Shown: positions 55,118 to 64,000 of the stretch, one piece after another
How positions within the stretch are numbered: position 1 is the first letter of the stretch
Layout of the letters: the number at the start of each line of letters is the position of its first letter
Assembly (NCBI RefSeq): GCF_900215465.1
Contig: NZ_OBEH01000002.1
Location: 840,427-904,426, forward strand
Reading direction: 5' to 3'
DNA: 64,000 nucleotides
Source: Flagellimonas pacifica
Lineage (GTDB): Bacteria; Bacteroidota; Bacteroidia; Flavobacteriales; Flavobacteriaceae
Made by a program: the position numbers and the translations under genes
Notes under the pieces: model-generated
Database searches by the model: none
What the model was told of the DNA's origin: nothing
Seen by the model: only the letters and a program-made list of their open reading frames with translations

Positions 55118-55146
55118 GCGTCTTTTTCCCATCCTTGCGTCTATAA
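55118..55146 (+). promoter_or_regulatory. Candidate ECF (SigZ) promoter upstream of sigZ
   Basis: GCGTCTTTTT, 10-nt spacer, CGTCTATAA; the same two blocks with identical spacing precede the C-S lyase gene (55759-55787). Located 28 bp before the sigZ ATG. CGTC-type -10 elements are common for ECF factors, so autoregulation is inferred. Confidence 0.6.
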
Positions 55147-55173
55147 ATAAATCTATGATTTATTTTTACAAAT

Positions 55174-55713
55174 ATGAATGCAGATATAGGTGAAGTTTGG
55201 AATGATATGAATGACCGATTGACCAATTTCGTTATTGGAAAGGTTAACGATTCTGAACTTACAAAAGACATTGTTCAAGATGTTTTTTTAAAAGTTTTTT
55301 CTAAAAATGATACCTTAAAGCAAAAAGATAAATTAATCTCTTGGATTTATCAAATTACTAGAAATGAAATCATTAATCATTTTAGAAATGTAGACTTCTA
55401 TAACCCATCTATTGTTATTGAAGAGGAAGAATTCAATGAGAATAAATTAACATCTGAACTGGCAGAGTGTGTTCGTCCTGTAATAAATTCTTTGCCTCAA
55501 AAATATAAAGAAGCATTAATATTATCTGACATTGAAAATATTCCCCAAAAAGAAATAGCAGAAAGATTGAATATTTCTTATTCAGGATTAAAATCTAGAG
55601 TGCAAAGAGGACGAGCGATGCTAAAATCTACTTGTGAACAATGTTGTGATATTTCTACCGACGTTTATGGGGATATTCTTGATTATAATCCAAAAAAAAT
55701 ATACGAGAAATAA
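55174..55713 (+). CDS. sigZ: ECF RNA polymerase sigma factor, SigZ type
   Basis: 179 aa with sigma region 2 (LTKDIVQDVFLKVFSKNDTLKQKDKLISWIYQITRNEIINHFR) and region 4 (RPVINSLPQKYKEALILSDIENIPQKEIAERLNISYSGLKSRVQRGRAMLK). The C-terminal tail CEQCCDISTDVYGDILDYNPKK is characteristic of the SigZ group and rich in Cys, perhaps thiol or metal sensitive. No anti-sigma gene adjoins. It lies 89 bp before the C-S lyase gene, which has a matching upstream motif. Confidence 0.9.
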   Translation: MNADIGEVWNDMNDRLTNFVIGKVNDSELTKDIVQDVFLKVFSKNDTLKQKDKLISWIYQITRNEIINHFRNVDFYNPSIVIEEEEFNENKLTSELAECVRPVINSLPQKYKEALILSDIENIPQKEIAERLNISYSGLKSRVQRGRAMLKSTCEQCCDISTDVYGDILDYNPKKIYEK

Positions 55714-55758
55714 AGTGATTACGTCAATTGCAATCAACCTTGTGCTTAATTATTTTTT

Positions 55759-55787
55759 GCGTCTTTTTATTTGATTCACGTCCATAA
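55759..55787 (+). promoter_or_regulatory. Candidate ECF (SigZ) promoter upstream of the C-S lyase
   Basis: GCGTCTTTTT, 10-nt spacer, CGTCCATAA, matching the motif before sigZ at 18 of 19 block positions. The upstream A/T tract TTAA...TATTTT is also shared. Ends 15 bp before the ATG at 55803. Confidence 0.6.
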
Positions 55788-55802
55788 CTAAAATAGAATA
55801 AA

Positions 55803-57026
55803 ATGAATCAATTTGATACAATACACAGAATAGAACACAATTTTGCGAAGAGTAATCCTAATTATCTAAAGGACATGTTTGGTACTACAGACGTAATGCC
55901 TTTATGGATTGCAGATATGGATTTTGAAATAGCAAAACCGATACAAGAAGCTTTGCAAAAATTGGTAACAAGAAATGTGTATGCCTATGAATTTAATACT
56001 GGAGATGTTTTTAAGGCTATTTCAGATTGGAATTTAAAGCGTCATCAATTAAAGTTAAACCCTAAATCATTTGTACAAGTTTCAGGAGTGCTAACAGGAA
56101 TAGGTGTTTTAATTAGAGAGCTGTCGGATGAAAGCGAAGGAATACTAGTACAAACACCTGTTTATCACCAGTTTTTTAAGGTTATTGAATCCGCTGGCAG
56201 AAAAGTGGTTAGTAATAAATTAAAAGTTGTTGATGGTCAGTATCAAATGGATTTTGAAGATATAGAGCATAAATTAAAAAAGCTGAATATTAAAGCAATT
56301 TTACTTTGTAATCCTCATAATCCTATTGGCAGAGTATGGACAAAAGAAGAATTACAAAAGTTAGTACATCTTGCAAACGAATATGATGTTACGATAATTA
56401 GTGATGAAATTCATTCAGATATAGTGTATTCTGGTTCTCGTTTTAATAGTATTGCTTCACTAGAAAATAATCAAAACCATATTGCGGTTTTAGGTTCGCC
56501 AGCTAAAACATTTGGTATGCAAAGTATTTCTAATGGGTATTTATATGTACCAAATCAAGATACGCTTAATCTGATAAAACACATCATTGGTTCCTTATAT
56601 TTAGACCATGGAAGTATACACTCTGCAAACGCAACAATAGCTGCTTATACAAAAGGAGAAGAGTGGTTAGATAATTTATTAGAATATCTTGAAAAAACCA
56701 TGTATTGGATTGAAAACTTTGTTCAAAATGAATTACCAGAAGTAACACTGTTTAAACCTGAAGGAACTTACCAAGTTTGGTTAGATTTTAGTAAATTAAA
56801 TATATCTGATGCTGCTTTAAAGCATTTGGTTGTGAACCAAGCAAAATTGGCTTTAACACCAGGAGATTGGTTTGAAGGTTTGCACACCCAATTTATGCGT
56901 ATGAATGTAGCTTCTCCATTATCCAAAATTCAGCAAGCTTTTCATCAGTTAAAAAAAGCGTTGGATGAAGGCGTAAATTGTTCCTATAATGATGAAGAAT
57001 CGAGTAATGAATGTTGTTCGTGTTAA
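55803..57026 (+). CDS. PatB/MalY-type C-S beta-lyase (aminotransferase class I/II)
   Basis: 407 aa fold-type I PLP enzyme. PatB-like marks: TTDVMPLWIADMDFEIAKPIQEAL, LLCNPHNPIGRVWTKEEL, IISDEIHSDIVY, and the PLP Lys in GSPAKTFGMQSISNGY. Such enzymes release thiols from cystathionine and Cys conjugates. The Cys-rich C-terminus CSYNDEESSNECCSC is unusual and may bind metal. Likely under SigZ control by the shared promoter motif. An ordinary aminotransferase is the main alternative. Confidence 0.85.
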   Translation: MNQFDTIHRIEHNFAKSNPNYLKDMFGTTDVMPLWIADMDFEIAKPIQEALQKLVTRNVYAYEFNTGDVFKAISDWNLKRHQLKLNPKSFVQVSGVLTGIGVLIRELSDESEGILVQTPVYHQFFKVIESAGRKVVSNKLKVVDGQYQMDFEDIEHKLKKLNIKAILLCNPHNPIGRVWTKEELQKLVHLANEYDVTIISDEIHSDIVYSGSRFNSIASLENNQNHIAVLGSPAKTFGMQSISNGYLYVPNQDTLNLIKHIIGSLYLDHGSIHSANATIAAYTKGEEWLDNLLEYLEKTMYWIENFVQNELPEVTLFKPEGTYQVWLDFSKLNISDAALKHLVVNQAKLALTPGDWFEGLHTQFMRMNVASPLSKIQQAFHQLKKALDEGVNCSYNDEESSNECCSC

Positions 57027-57143
57027 ATTATTTATTTTAAAATGATAATATATAATTTCCTGTTGCAATGAACATATGGCTTTGAGCTTGCATAGAAGTT
57101 TATTGTGCTTTTTTGAGTGTCGTATAAAAGTAAGATAGAATTT

Positions 57144-57352
57144 TAGTCCTATAAAATCAACGTTTGATGAGATTGACTGAATTCCTGGTGAATGGCTCAA
57201 AACCGGATAAATCAGTCCATTTTAGAATGATGAAAGAAAAATATTTTCAAATGTTGTTCTCTCAGTAAATAAAAAGATTCCCATTTTCTTAAAAGTCTTA
57301 TTTTTACCATAGTGAGAAGGGATTTGAATTTAATATACCATTTATAGGACTA
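57144..57352. repeat. Pair of 12-bp inverted repeats
   Basis: TAGTCCTATAAA at 57144-57155 and TTTATAGGACTA at 57341-57352. The enclosed sequence has no open frame of note. Could be a small non-autonomous element or its remnant; no target duplication seen. Confidence 0.4.
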
Positions 57353-57382
57353 TACGTACCATGTAAGAAGCATGTTAAGAAA

Positions 57383-57390
57383 TAATTTTG
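57383..57390 (+). promoter_or_regulatory. Promoter -7 box of the GNAT gene
   Basis: TAATTTTG, matching TAnnTTTG, 41 bp before the ATG at 57432; no obvious -33 element. Confidence 0.4.
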
Positions 57391-57431
57391 CAATATAAAT
57401 GTTCAAAATAAATCATTAAAACTGCAAAATT

Positions 57432-57878
57432 ATGACTACTACAACAATCAATCAATTTGCAATTAAAGGATTGGGGTTAAGAAGTATGGATAAGCTTATT
57501 CATTTTGTTAAACAATTGAATCCAAATAAAACGGAAGAACTATTAAGAAATAGATTATCACAAATGTTAGGTTTTGATAACTATCAATGTTTTGGATTTT
57601 ACAAAGAAGACAAACTTATAGGAATGATAGGTTGTTGGACATTCATAAAAATCTATTCTGGCAAACAATTGGCAATCGATAATGTCATTATAGATGCTCA
57701 TTTACAGTCTAAAGGTTATGGAACCCAACTGCTTAATTTAATAGAAACTTGGGCCAAAAATAACAAATATGAATCCATAGAGCTAGATGCCTATTTAGCA
57801 AATAATAGAGCCCATAAGTTTTATTTTGGTCGAGGACATAAAATATTGGGGTTTCATATGTATAAAAAACTTCAATAA
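57432..57878 (+). CDS. GNAT-family N-acetyltransferase
   Basis: 148 aa. Acetyl-CoA-binding region VIIDAHLQSKGYGTQLLNLIETWAKNN (Q/RxxGxG/A pattern) and C-terminal NNRAHKFYFGRGHKILGFHMYKKL are typical. Substrate unknown; could be an antibiotic, amino acid or protein. Stands alone in the accessory region with its own -7 box. Confidence 0.88.
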   Translation: MTTTTINQFAIKGLGLRSMDKLIHFVKQLNPNKTEELLRNRLSQMLGFDNYQCFGFYKEDKLIGMIGCWTFIKIYSGKQLAIDNVIIDAHLQSKGYGTQLLNLIETWAKNNKYESIELDAYLANNRAHKFYFGRGHKILGFHMYKKLQ

Positions 57879-57999
57879 GGAGTAAGCGAAACTAAACAAA
57901 GGCAAGTGCGGTATACTCTTTACCTTATTAATTAAACGATTTATCTTGAGATCAATTTCGAAGTAATGAAATATATGCAATAAAAAAGTTAATATTTTT

Positions 58000-58020
58000 T
58001 ACATTTGAAATAAATTTCAA
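58000..58020 (+). promoter_or_regulatory. Promoter and palindromic operator of the AraC gene
   Basis: -7 box TACATTTG (58000-58007), followed and overlapped by a perfect dyad TTGAAAT-AA-ATTTCAA (58005-58020). The dyad would straddle the transcription start, fitting repression or autoregulation. The ATG is at 58028. Confidence 0.55.
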
Positions 58021-58027
58021 CCATTTA

Positions 58028-58897
58028 ATGACAAATGTTTTTACGTACATAAGAGAGTGTGAATTATTTAGAAAATTTACAATCGACGAATTATTGTTTG
58101 TCGAATTTAAATGTATGGTCGAAGAGATTCGTTTTGGTATGTGGTCAGATGCAAATTACTTTGTATTTGTAACCAATGGGAAGAAAATGTGGAAAACCCA
58201 CCGCAATGAATATATGGTAAAAGCAGGAGATGCCTTATTTGTAAAAAAAGGAGCCAATATTGCCCACCAATTTCACAGTGAAGATTACTGTGCACTTATG
58301 ATATTCATGCCAGATGATTTTATCAAAAACTTTATGCTAAAATTTAGCGATAACCTTTCCTATAAAAAGAATAATGAGCATTTAGATTCAGACGGTGTTT
58401 TGCGATTGGAAATAAACGATTTTTTAGTATCCTACATGAAATCGTTAGAAGTGTATTTTGAAGCGCACGATAACCCAAATGTCAGTGTGATAAAATTAAA
58501 GTTTGAAGAATTATTGCTTAATATTTTTACATCTACCATACATCAAAACATTGCATCATATCTCTGTAGTTTGCAATCTTCAAATAGTGTACAACTTAAA
58601 CAAATAATGATGGATAATTATCCGTATAATTTGAAGTTGGAAGAGTATGCGACTTTGGCTAATATGAGTTTAAGTACATTCAAAAGGAGTTTTAAAGCCG
58701 CATTTAATGAAAGCCCCGGACGTTGGATTGCAAATAAAAAAATAATATTGGCGACCCAATTCTTAAAAACCTCGGATAAAACGATCAATGAAATAGCATA
58801 CGATTGTGGATTTGAAGACCCTTCACATTTTATCAAAGTTTTCAAAAAGCATGAAAACGTAACACCACTTGCTTATAGAAACACCCTTAATGCTTAA
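58028..58897 (+). CDS. AraC-family transcriptional regulator
   Basis: 289 aa. Residues 1-150 form a cupin-like sensor (GDALFVKKGANIAHQFHSEDYCALMIFMPDDF). The last 100 are the AraC double HTH (LKLEEYATLANMSLSTFKRSFKAAFNESPGRWIANKKI, then INEIAYDCGFEDPSHFIKVFKKHENVTPLAYR). Resembles ExsA/YesN-like regulators. Its stop directly abuts the GNAT pseudogene start, which was probably its co-transcribed partner. Confidence 0.9.
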   Translation: MTNVFTYIRECELFRKFTIDELLFVEFKCMVEEIRFGMWSDANYFVFVTNGKKMWKTHRNEYMVKAGDALFVKKGANIAHQFHSEDYCALMIFMPDDFIKNFMLKFSDNLSYKKNNEHLDSDGVLRLEINDFLVSYMKSLEVYFEAHDNPNVSVIKLKFEELLLNIFTSTIHQNIASYLCSLQSSNSVQLKQIMMDNYPYNLKLEEYATLANMSLSTFKRSFKAAFNESPGRWIANKKIILATQFLKTSDKTINEIAYDCGFEDPSHFIKVFKKHENVTPLAYRNTLNA

Positions 58898-59346
58898 ATG
58901 ATAGAGAGCCTTAATGATAAAGAAACCGAAATAGACAGATACATATATCGTGTTTTTCAAACCTCTTATAAAATAGAAGCAAATTTGCTTCAAGTTAATT
59001 ATCAAGATTTTCCACCCTTAAAAAGAACGATAAAAGATTTTCAGACTAGCGCCACAAATTTTTATGGATTTTTTCAAGAATCCAATTTAGCGGCAGTTAT
59101 TGAAATTGATGAAGTAACAGATATTTGTAGTTTGGTTGTTCATCCTTCATATTTCAGGCAAGGTATAGCTAAACAGCTTTAGGGTTCTCAACCAAATTAC
59201 ATACTTCAGAATGCGTTATTGTTGAGACAGGATTAGCAAACAAACCAGCTACTGCCCTTTACGAGAAATTTGGTTTTGTGTTTCAAGGAAAGTATATGAC
59301 TTTTATAGGCGTGGAGAAGGTAAAATTCTCGTTGAACAAATCCTGA
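58898..59346 (+). pseudogene. GNAT acetyltransferase disrupted by a frameshift
   Basis: The frame from 58898 runs to a TAG at 59180 in the middle of the acetyl-CoA motif (SLVVHPSYFRQGIAKQL). In the -1 frame it continues LGFSTKLH then SECVIVETGLANKPATALYEKFGFVFQGKY to a TGA at 59344-59346, exactly the missing C-terminal half. Adding one T to the run CTTT near 59177 would restore a full ~149-aa protein. Either a real pseudogene or a homopolymer sequencing error. Begins directly after the AraC stop. Confidence 0.85.
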
Positions 59347-59449
59347 TTTTCATCTAAAATTTTAGTTCTAAGGTATAAGTTTACTCTTTATGGACCGATT
59401 ATACTATTCATAGAACTTAATACACTATCCTAACGGAATGACCCCCCGG

Positions 59450-59457
59450 TACATTTG
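59450..59457 (+). promoter_or_regulatory. Promoter -7 box of the nitronate monooxygenase cluster
   Basis: TACATTTG, exact TAnnTTTG, 60 bp before the ATG at 59518; no obvious -33. Confidence 0.5.
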
Positions 59458-59517
59458 CAATGTGATTGTTCAACGTAATGGATTGAACACATATTAACTA
59501 CTAAATGTATCATTTTT

Positions 59518-60642
59518 ATGAGGTCAAAAAACTTTTCTCGCCGAAATTTCATTCAAAAAGGGACACTAGCGACTATTGCTGCTACTACATTATCCGGTAG
59601 TAGTTTTGGTCAGTCGTCGGATATAAAAGAATTGAATACTAATAAAAAGACAAGATTCCATTATCCATCTAAAGCGGCCAAAAAGCTAACTAAACTTTTA
59701 AAGATTGAATTTCCTATAATTCAAGCACCAACAGCAGGAGTTATCAGTAGCTCATTTACAGCGGCAGTTTCTAATAATGGAGGTTTGGGAGCATTACCAT
59801 TAAGTTGGTCAGAACCAGATTTTGCAATTAAACAAATTGAAGCTGTAAAAGGTAAAACTAAAAACTCCTACTTCGCAAATTTCGTTTTGAATTTTGAACC
59901 TAAAGCATTTGACAATGCTATAAAATACGGAGTCCCTATTATCCAATTTTCTTGGGGCATGCCAACAAAGGAAATGGTCGCTAAAATGAAAGTCGCAAAA
60001 GTAGTATTAGGAATTCAAGTGACTAGCGAAGCCAGTGCAAAAGCGGCTTTAGATTTAGGTGCAGATTATTTGGTTTGCCAAGGCACAGAAGCAGGAGGTC
60101 ATGTACATGCATCAAGACCATTAGCAGAAGCATTAGAACGTGTTTTAAAAGTTGCTGGAGATATTCCTGTAGTTGCTTCAGGCGGTATAGCTACAGGACA
60201 TAAAATGCGGGAATATATGCAGATGGGAGCAGCAGGTGTTGTTATGGGGTCAAGATTTGTTGCCACCGTAGAAAGCCAAGGACATGAAGTTTATAAAAAA
60301 TCTTTGGTAAGTGCTAAAGCAGAAGACACTGTATTTACAACTTGCATGGATAAAGGTTTTGGAAATACAACCCACCGTATTTTAAGAAACTCAACATTCG
60401 AAATGTGGGAATCAGCAGGTTGTCCTGCTATAGGAAACAGACCTGGGGAAAAAGATATCATAGTTAAAGTTGGGGAAGATTATGAAGTGGAACGCTACAG
60501 CATCAATTCTCCAGGAAAGCAATATGCTGGAGATATAAAAGCGATGGCGAACTATGCTGGTAAAAGTGTTAGCGACATACATGATATTCCAACAGTAGCA
60601 GAATTGATAAAGCGTATTTGGAGCGAATTCAATCAACAATAG
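59518..60642 (+). CDS. Tat-exported nitronate monooxygenase-like flavoprotein 1
   Basis: 374 aa. Twin-arginine signal NFSRRNFIQKGTLATIAATTLSG at residues 5-27. The body is a TIM-barrel FMN enzyme of the 2-nitropropane dioxygenase family: FPIIQAPTAGVISSSFTAAVSNNGGLGAL, LVCQGTEAGGHVHASRPL, IPVVASGGIATGHKMREYMQMGAAGVVMGSRFVAT. Such enzymes oxidise alkyl nitronates or act as enoyl reductases. A Tat signal is uncommon for this family and suggests envelope location with FMN bound before export. First of a tandem pair. Confidence 0.87.
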   Translation: MRSKNFSRRNFIQKGTLATIAATTLSGSSFGQSSDIKELNTNKKTRFHYPSKAAKKLTKLLKIEFPIIQAPTAGVISSSFTAAVSNNGGLGALPLSWSEPDFAIKQIEAVKGKTKNSYFANFVLNFEPKAFDNAIKYGVPIIQFSWGMPTKEMVAKMKVAKVVLGIQVTSEASAKAALDLGADYLVCQGTEAGGHVHASRPLAEALERVLKVAGDIPVVASGGIATGHKMREYMQMGAAGVVMGSRFVATVESQGHEVYKKSLVSAKAEDTVFTTCMDKGFGNTTHRILRNSTFEMWESAGCPAIGNRPGEKDIIVKVGEDYEVERYSINSPGKQYAGDIKAMANYAGKSVSDIHDIPTVAELIKRIWSEFNQQ

Positions 60643-60672
60643 AAGTCTAATTAGTAATCTAAAAACAAAAAA

Positions 60673-61797
60673 ATGTCAAGTAACGGATTTTCTAGACGCA
60701 ATTTTATTCAAAAAGGAGCACTCGCGGGTATTGCAGCTTCGAGCATGGTTGGTAGTAGTTTTGGTCAATCAGTTATGTCAAAAGTAACTGATAAAGAACA
60801 CGCTAAATTCAATTACCCTTCACTTGCGACGAAAAAATTAACCAAGCTGTTAAATATTAAATACCCAATTATACAAGCTCCCACGGCAGGTGCTGTTACT
60901 ACAGCATTGGTATCCGAGGTAACAAAATCTGGTGCTTTAGGCGGATTGCCTCTTACATGGACCACTCCTCAGGATTCGCATAAAAGAATTAAAGATGTTC
61001 AAGAAATTACGAATGGCTCATTCTATGCAAATTTTGTATTGAATTTTGAACCTAAAGCTTTGGACAGTGCAATAAAATCCGGAATAAGAATCATACAATT
61101 TTCATGGGGTATACCATCCAAACAAATCATACAAAAAATTAAGAGTGCCAATATTATTTTGGGCATACAGGTGACTAGTGAAGATAGTGCAATATCTGCC
61201 ATCAATGCGGGAGCAGATTATCTTGTTTGTCAAGGAACCGAAGCTGGCGGTCATGTACATGCTTCAAGACCACTACATGAAGCTTTGAAAGAAGTATTAG
61301 CTGTGGCGGATAACATTCCAGTAGTAGCATCAGGAGGAATTGCGACAGGGGAAGACATCTATAAATATTTGTCACTTGGAGCTGCAGGCGTTGTCATGGG
61401 ATCACGATTTGTAGCCACTCAGGAAAGTGGTGCACACCCAAAATATAAAGAAGCTTTACTTAATTCAGTGGCTAAAGACACTGTTTTCACAGTTTGTTTA
61501 AATAAAGGGTGGAGTAATGCAACACATCGAATTATACGAAATAAAACATTTAAAACATGGGAAGCAGCCGGTTGTCCTCAAGAAGGAAACAGGCCTAATG
61601 AAGGTGAAGTGTTGGCAACCTACAAAAGTAATGGTGTAACTGTTAGTAGATACGAAGGAAATGTTCCAAATGTAGATATGACAGGCAAGGTTGAAGAACT
61701 AGGCATGTATGCTGGGAAAGGTGTTGGACATATAAATGACCTACCCATGGTCGCAGAATTAATCAAACGTATTTGGAAAGAATTTTTAGATAAATAA
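60673..61797 (+). CDS. Tat-exported nitronate monooxygenase-like flavoprotein 2
   Basis: 374 aa, the same length and layout as its neighbour 30 bp upstream: signal FSRRNFIQKGALAGIAASSMVGSSFGQ, then KYPIIQAPTAGAVTTALVSEVTKSGALGGLP, DYLVCQGTEAGGHVHASRPL and AGVVMGSRFVATQESG. The two are clearly paralogues from a tandem duplication that has diverged well beyond recent copies. Different substrates or a heteromer are possible. Co-transcribed with the OsmC gene 18 bp downstream. Confidence 0.87.
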   Translation: MSSNGFSRRNFIQKGALAGIAASSMVGSSFGQSVMSKVTDKEHAKFNYPSLATKKLTKLLNIKYPIIQAPTAGAVTTALVSEVTKSGALGGLPLTWTTPQDSHKRIKDVQEITNGSFYANFVLNFEPKALDSAIKSGIRIIQFSWGIPSKQIIQKIKSANIILGIQVTSEDSAISAINAGADYLVCQGTEAGGHVHASRPLHEALKEVLAVADNIPVVASGGIATGEDIYKYLSLGAAGVVMGSRFVATQESGAHPKYKEALLNSVAKDTVFTVCLNKGWSNATHRIIRNKTFKTWEAAGCPQEGNRPNEGEVLATYKSNGVTVSRYEGNVPNVDMTGKVEELGMYAGKGVGHINDLPMVAELIKRIWKEFLDK

Positions 61798-61815
61798 TAA
61801 ATATCAAAATATAAG

Positions 61816-62379
61816 ATGATGAAAACAGTAAGCACAACATTGAATGGTTTCGATTTAGAAGCCATAGAGAACACAGTAACAGCATTAAAAGGGAATCCTA
61901 AAATTGCTGAATTCAAATTCAAAGCAACAAACAAATGGGAATCTGGTCCAAGAAACACAAGTCAAATACAAGGGTTTTATGGAGCTTGTCAAGAAGATAG
62001 GACAAGGGAATCACCTTTTGTATGTAGTACAGATATGCCAACCGTGCTAAACGGCACAGATGTAGCACCAAGTCCGCCAGAGTTCTTGCTACACACGTTA
62101 GCAAGCTGTATTACAACATCAATGATGTTATTGGCATCTGCAAACGGTATAGGAGTAGATGAGGTTACAGTAAAAGTTGAAGGTGATTTAAATCTTAATG
62201 GGTTTTTAGGTCTTGATTCTTGTATCCTTAAAGAGTATGAACAAATAAAAGTATCAATTGATGTAGGTGGTGATTTGAGCTTTGTAGAAAGAATGAAGTT
62301 ATTGGAGTTAGCTAAAAAATCACCTATCTATAATACGATACTAAACCCAGTACCAGTAAAAATAGCCTTATCGGCATAA
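61816..62379 (+). CDS. OsmC-family protein
   Basis: 187 aa. OsmC/Ohr fold with SPPEFLLHTLASCITTSMMLLASANGIGVDEVTVKVEGDLNLNGFLG; the peroxidatic Cys is in ASCITTS and a second Cys is in CSTDMP. OsmC proteins reduce organic peroxides with small thiols or lipoyl groups. Here it lies between two flavoproteins and a sulfur enzyme, suggesting thiol or peroxide handling within the same pathway. Confidence 0.87.
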   Translation: MMKTVSTTLNGFDLEAIENTVTALKGNPKIAEFKFKATNKWESGPRNTSQIQGFYGACQEDRTRESPFVCSTDMPTVLNGTDVAPSPPEFLLHTLASCITTSMMLLASANGIGVDEVTVKVEGDLNLNGFLGLDSCILKEYEQIKVSIDVGGDLSFVERMKLLELAKKSPIYNTILNPVPVKIALSA

Positions 62380-62395
62380 ATTAATAATTACATAA

Positions 62396-63739
<1,344 letters not shown>

Positions 63740-63762
63740 TTTTGGTCATTATAAATATTCCT

Positions 63763-63801
63763 AAAGCATTGGTTTTATGTATTTAAACCAGTGCTTTTTT
63801 T
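63763..63801 (+). terminator. Terminator after metY
   Basis: 13-bp stem AAAGCATTGGTTT / AAACCAGTGCTTT (one G-T pair), 9-nt loop, then a T run, 24 bp past the metY stop. Confidence 0.88.
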
Positions 63802-64000
63802 GATACAAAAAAAAAGACTTAATGACTCAAATCATAATAACATTTATATAACCAAGGACAATAGTAAAAAGTGAAGTTTGTAGGCTTGCAGAGTCCTATA
63901 AAACCAACGTGGCTGTTGCAGAAGTGCTCTGTGCGCAAGATATCGACCCTAGTATGCTGTTCTTGCCGAAGCTTTAGGAGAGTTGGTCTTGGTTGGATTT
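63802..64000. other. Right-end stretch with no recognised gene
   Basis: A short open frame (about 63868-63976, ending in QDIDPSMLFLPKL and a TAG) may be the tail of a decayed gene; I do not recognise it. AGTCCTATAAAA at 63892 matches the repeat at 57145. The window ends before anything identifiable. Confidence 0.4.

Larger units (their letters stand above)
57027..57431. other. Gene-free stretch with an inverted repeat
   Basis: 405 bp with no convincing gene. TAGTCCTATAAA (57144-57155) and its exact reverse complement (57341-57352) enclose about 185 bp. The left copy recurs at 63892. A -7 box TAATTTTG (57383-57390) precedes the next gene. Confidence 0.55.

Overview
The window looks like a chromosomal segment of a marine-type Flavobacteriaceae (Bacteroidota). 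The evidence is the flavobacterial gene neighbourhoods (peroxiredoxin-thioredoxin-small acidic protein; ftsK-lolA-lptF/G-ribB), near-consensus Bacteroidota promoter -7 boxes (TAnnTTTG), absence of obvious Shine-Dalgarno sequences, a lipoprotein with a Lys-Asp-Asp surface-export signal after its lipobox Cys, and a Bacteroidota-type tyrosine integrase. Genus cannot be fixed from the sequence alone.

Layout. 1-1.4 kb: end of leuA and leuB. 1.4-3.0 kb: a GapN-type aldehyde dehydrogenase. 3.3-10.7 kb: a leftward ilvD-ilvB-methyltransferase-ilvN-ilvC-ilvA operon for isoleucine/valine. It is preceded at 10.87-10.98 kb by what reads as a complete ribosome-mediated attenuator: an 18-codon leader peptide with a Val-Val-Ile-Ile-Ile run, competing hairpins and a terminator. 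11-15.3 kb: nitroreductase, then a 5-oxoprolinase operon (pxpA-pxpB-pxpC) with an NRAMP-like transporter. 15.4-18 kb: a PD-(D/E)XK-like protein, a cupin and a ComM/YifB ATPase. 18.1-19.85 kb: a small peptide locus with a LytTR regulator whose receiver lacks the phospho-acceptor Asp, a fragment resembling a C39 peptidase, and two six-Cys double-glycine-leader peptides, each preceded by the same 21-bp element. 19.9-30.3 kb: penicillin acylase, DsbD, TilS, PabB, an FMN reductase, an acyltransferase-like membrane protein and lipoamide dehydrogenase. 30.4-38 kb: AraC regulator, nucleotide-transporter-like protein, aldo/keto reductase, surface lipoprotein with outer-membrane barrel partner, small membrane protein. 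38-41.5 kb: divergent Lrp regulator with methionine gamma-lyase-like enzyme and NhaC-family transporter. 41.6-51.5 kb: compact housekeeping run (peroxiredoxin, thioredoxin, Tpx, DgkA, FtsK, LolA, LptF/G, RibB), then DegT aminotransferase and TauE transporter.

At 51.63 kb a tRNA-Ser(UGA) is followed at once by a tyrosine integrase. Everything to the right looks like accessory DNA inserted at this tRNA: visibly more A+T-rich, with long non-coding gaps. It holds a RhuM-Fic/Doc fusion, a cluster of strong hairpins in a gene-free stretch, an ECF sigma factor (SigZ type) and a PatB-type C-S lyase that share an almost identical two-block promoter, GNAT and AraC genes, a frameshifted GNAT pseudogene, two tandem Tat-signal nitronate monooxygenase paralogues, an OsmC protein and an O-acetylhomoserine sulfhydrylase. 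The right end of the element is not in the window.

The most noteworthy observations are the branched-chain amino acid attenuator, the SigZ promoter pair, the double-glycine peptide locus with its repeated upstream element and degenerate regulator, and the structured non-coding region at 54.5-54.7 kb. Promoter, attenuator and repeat calls are by eye and untested.
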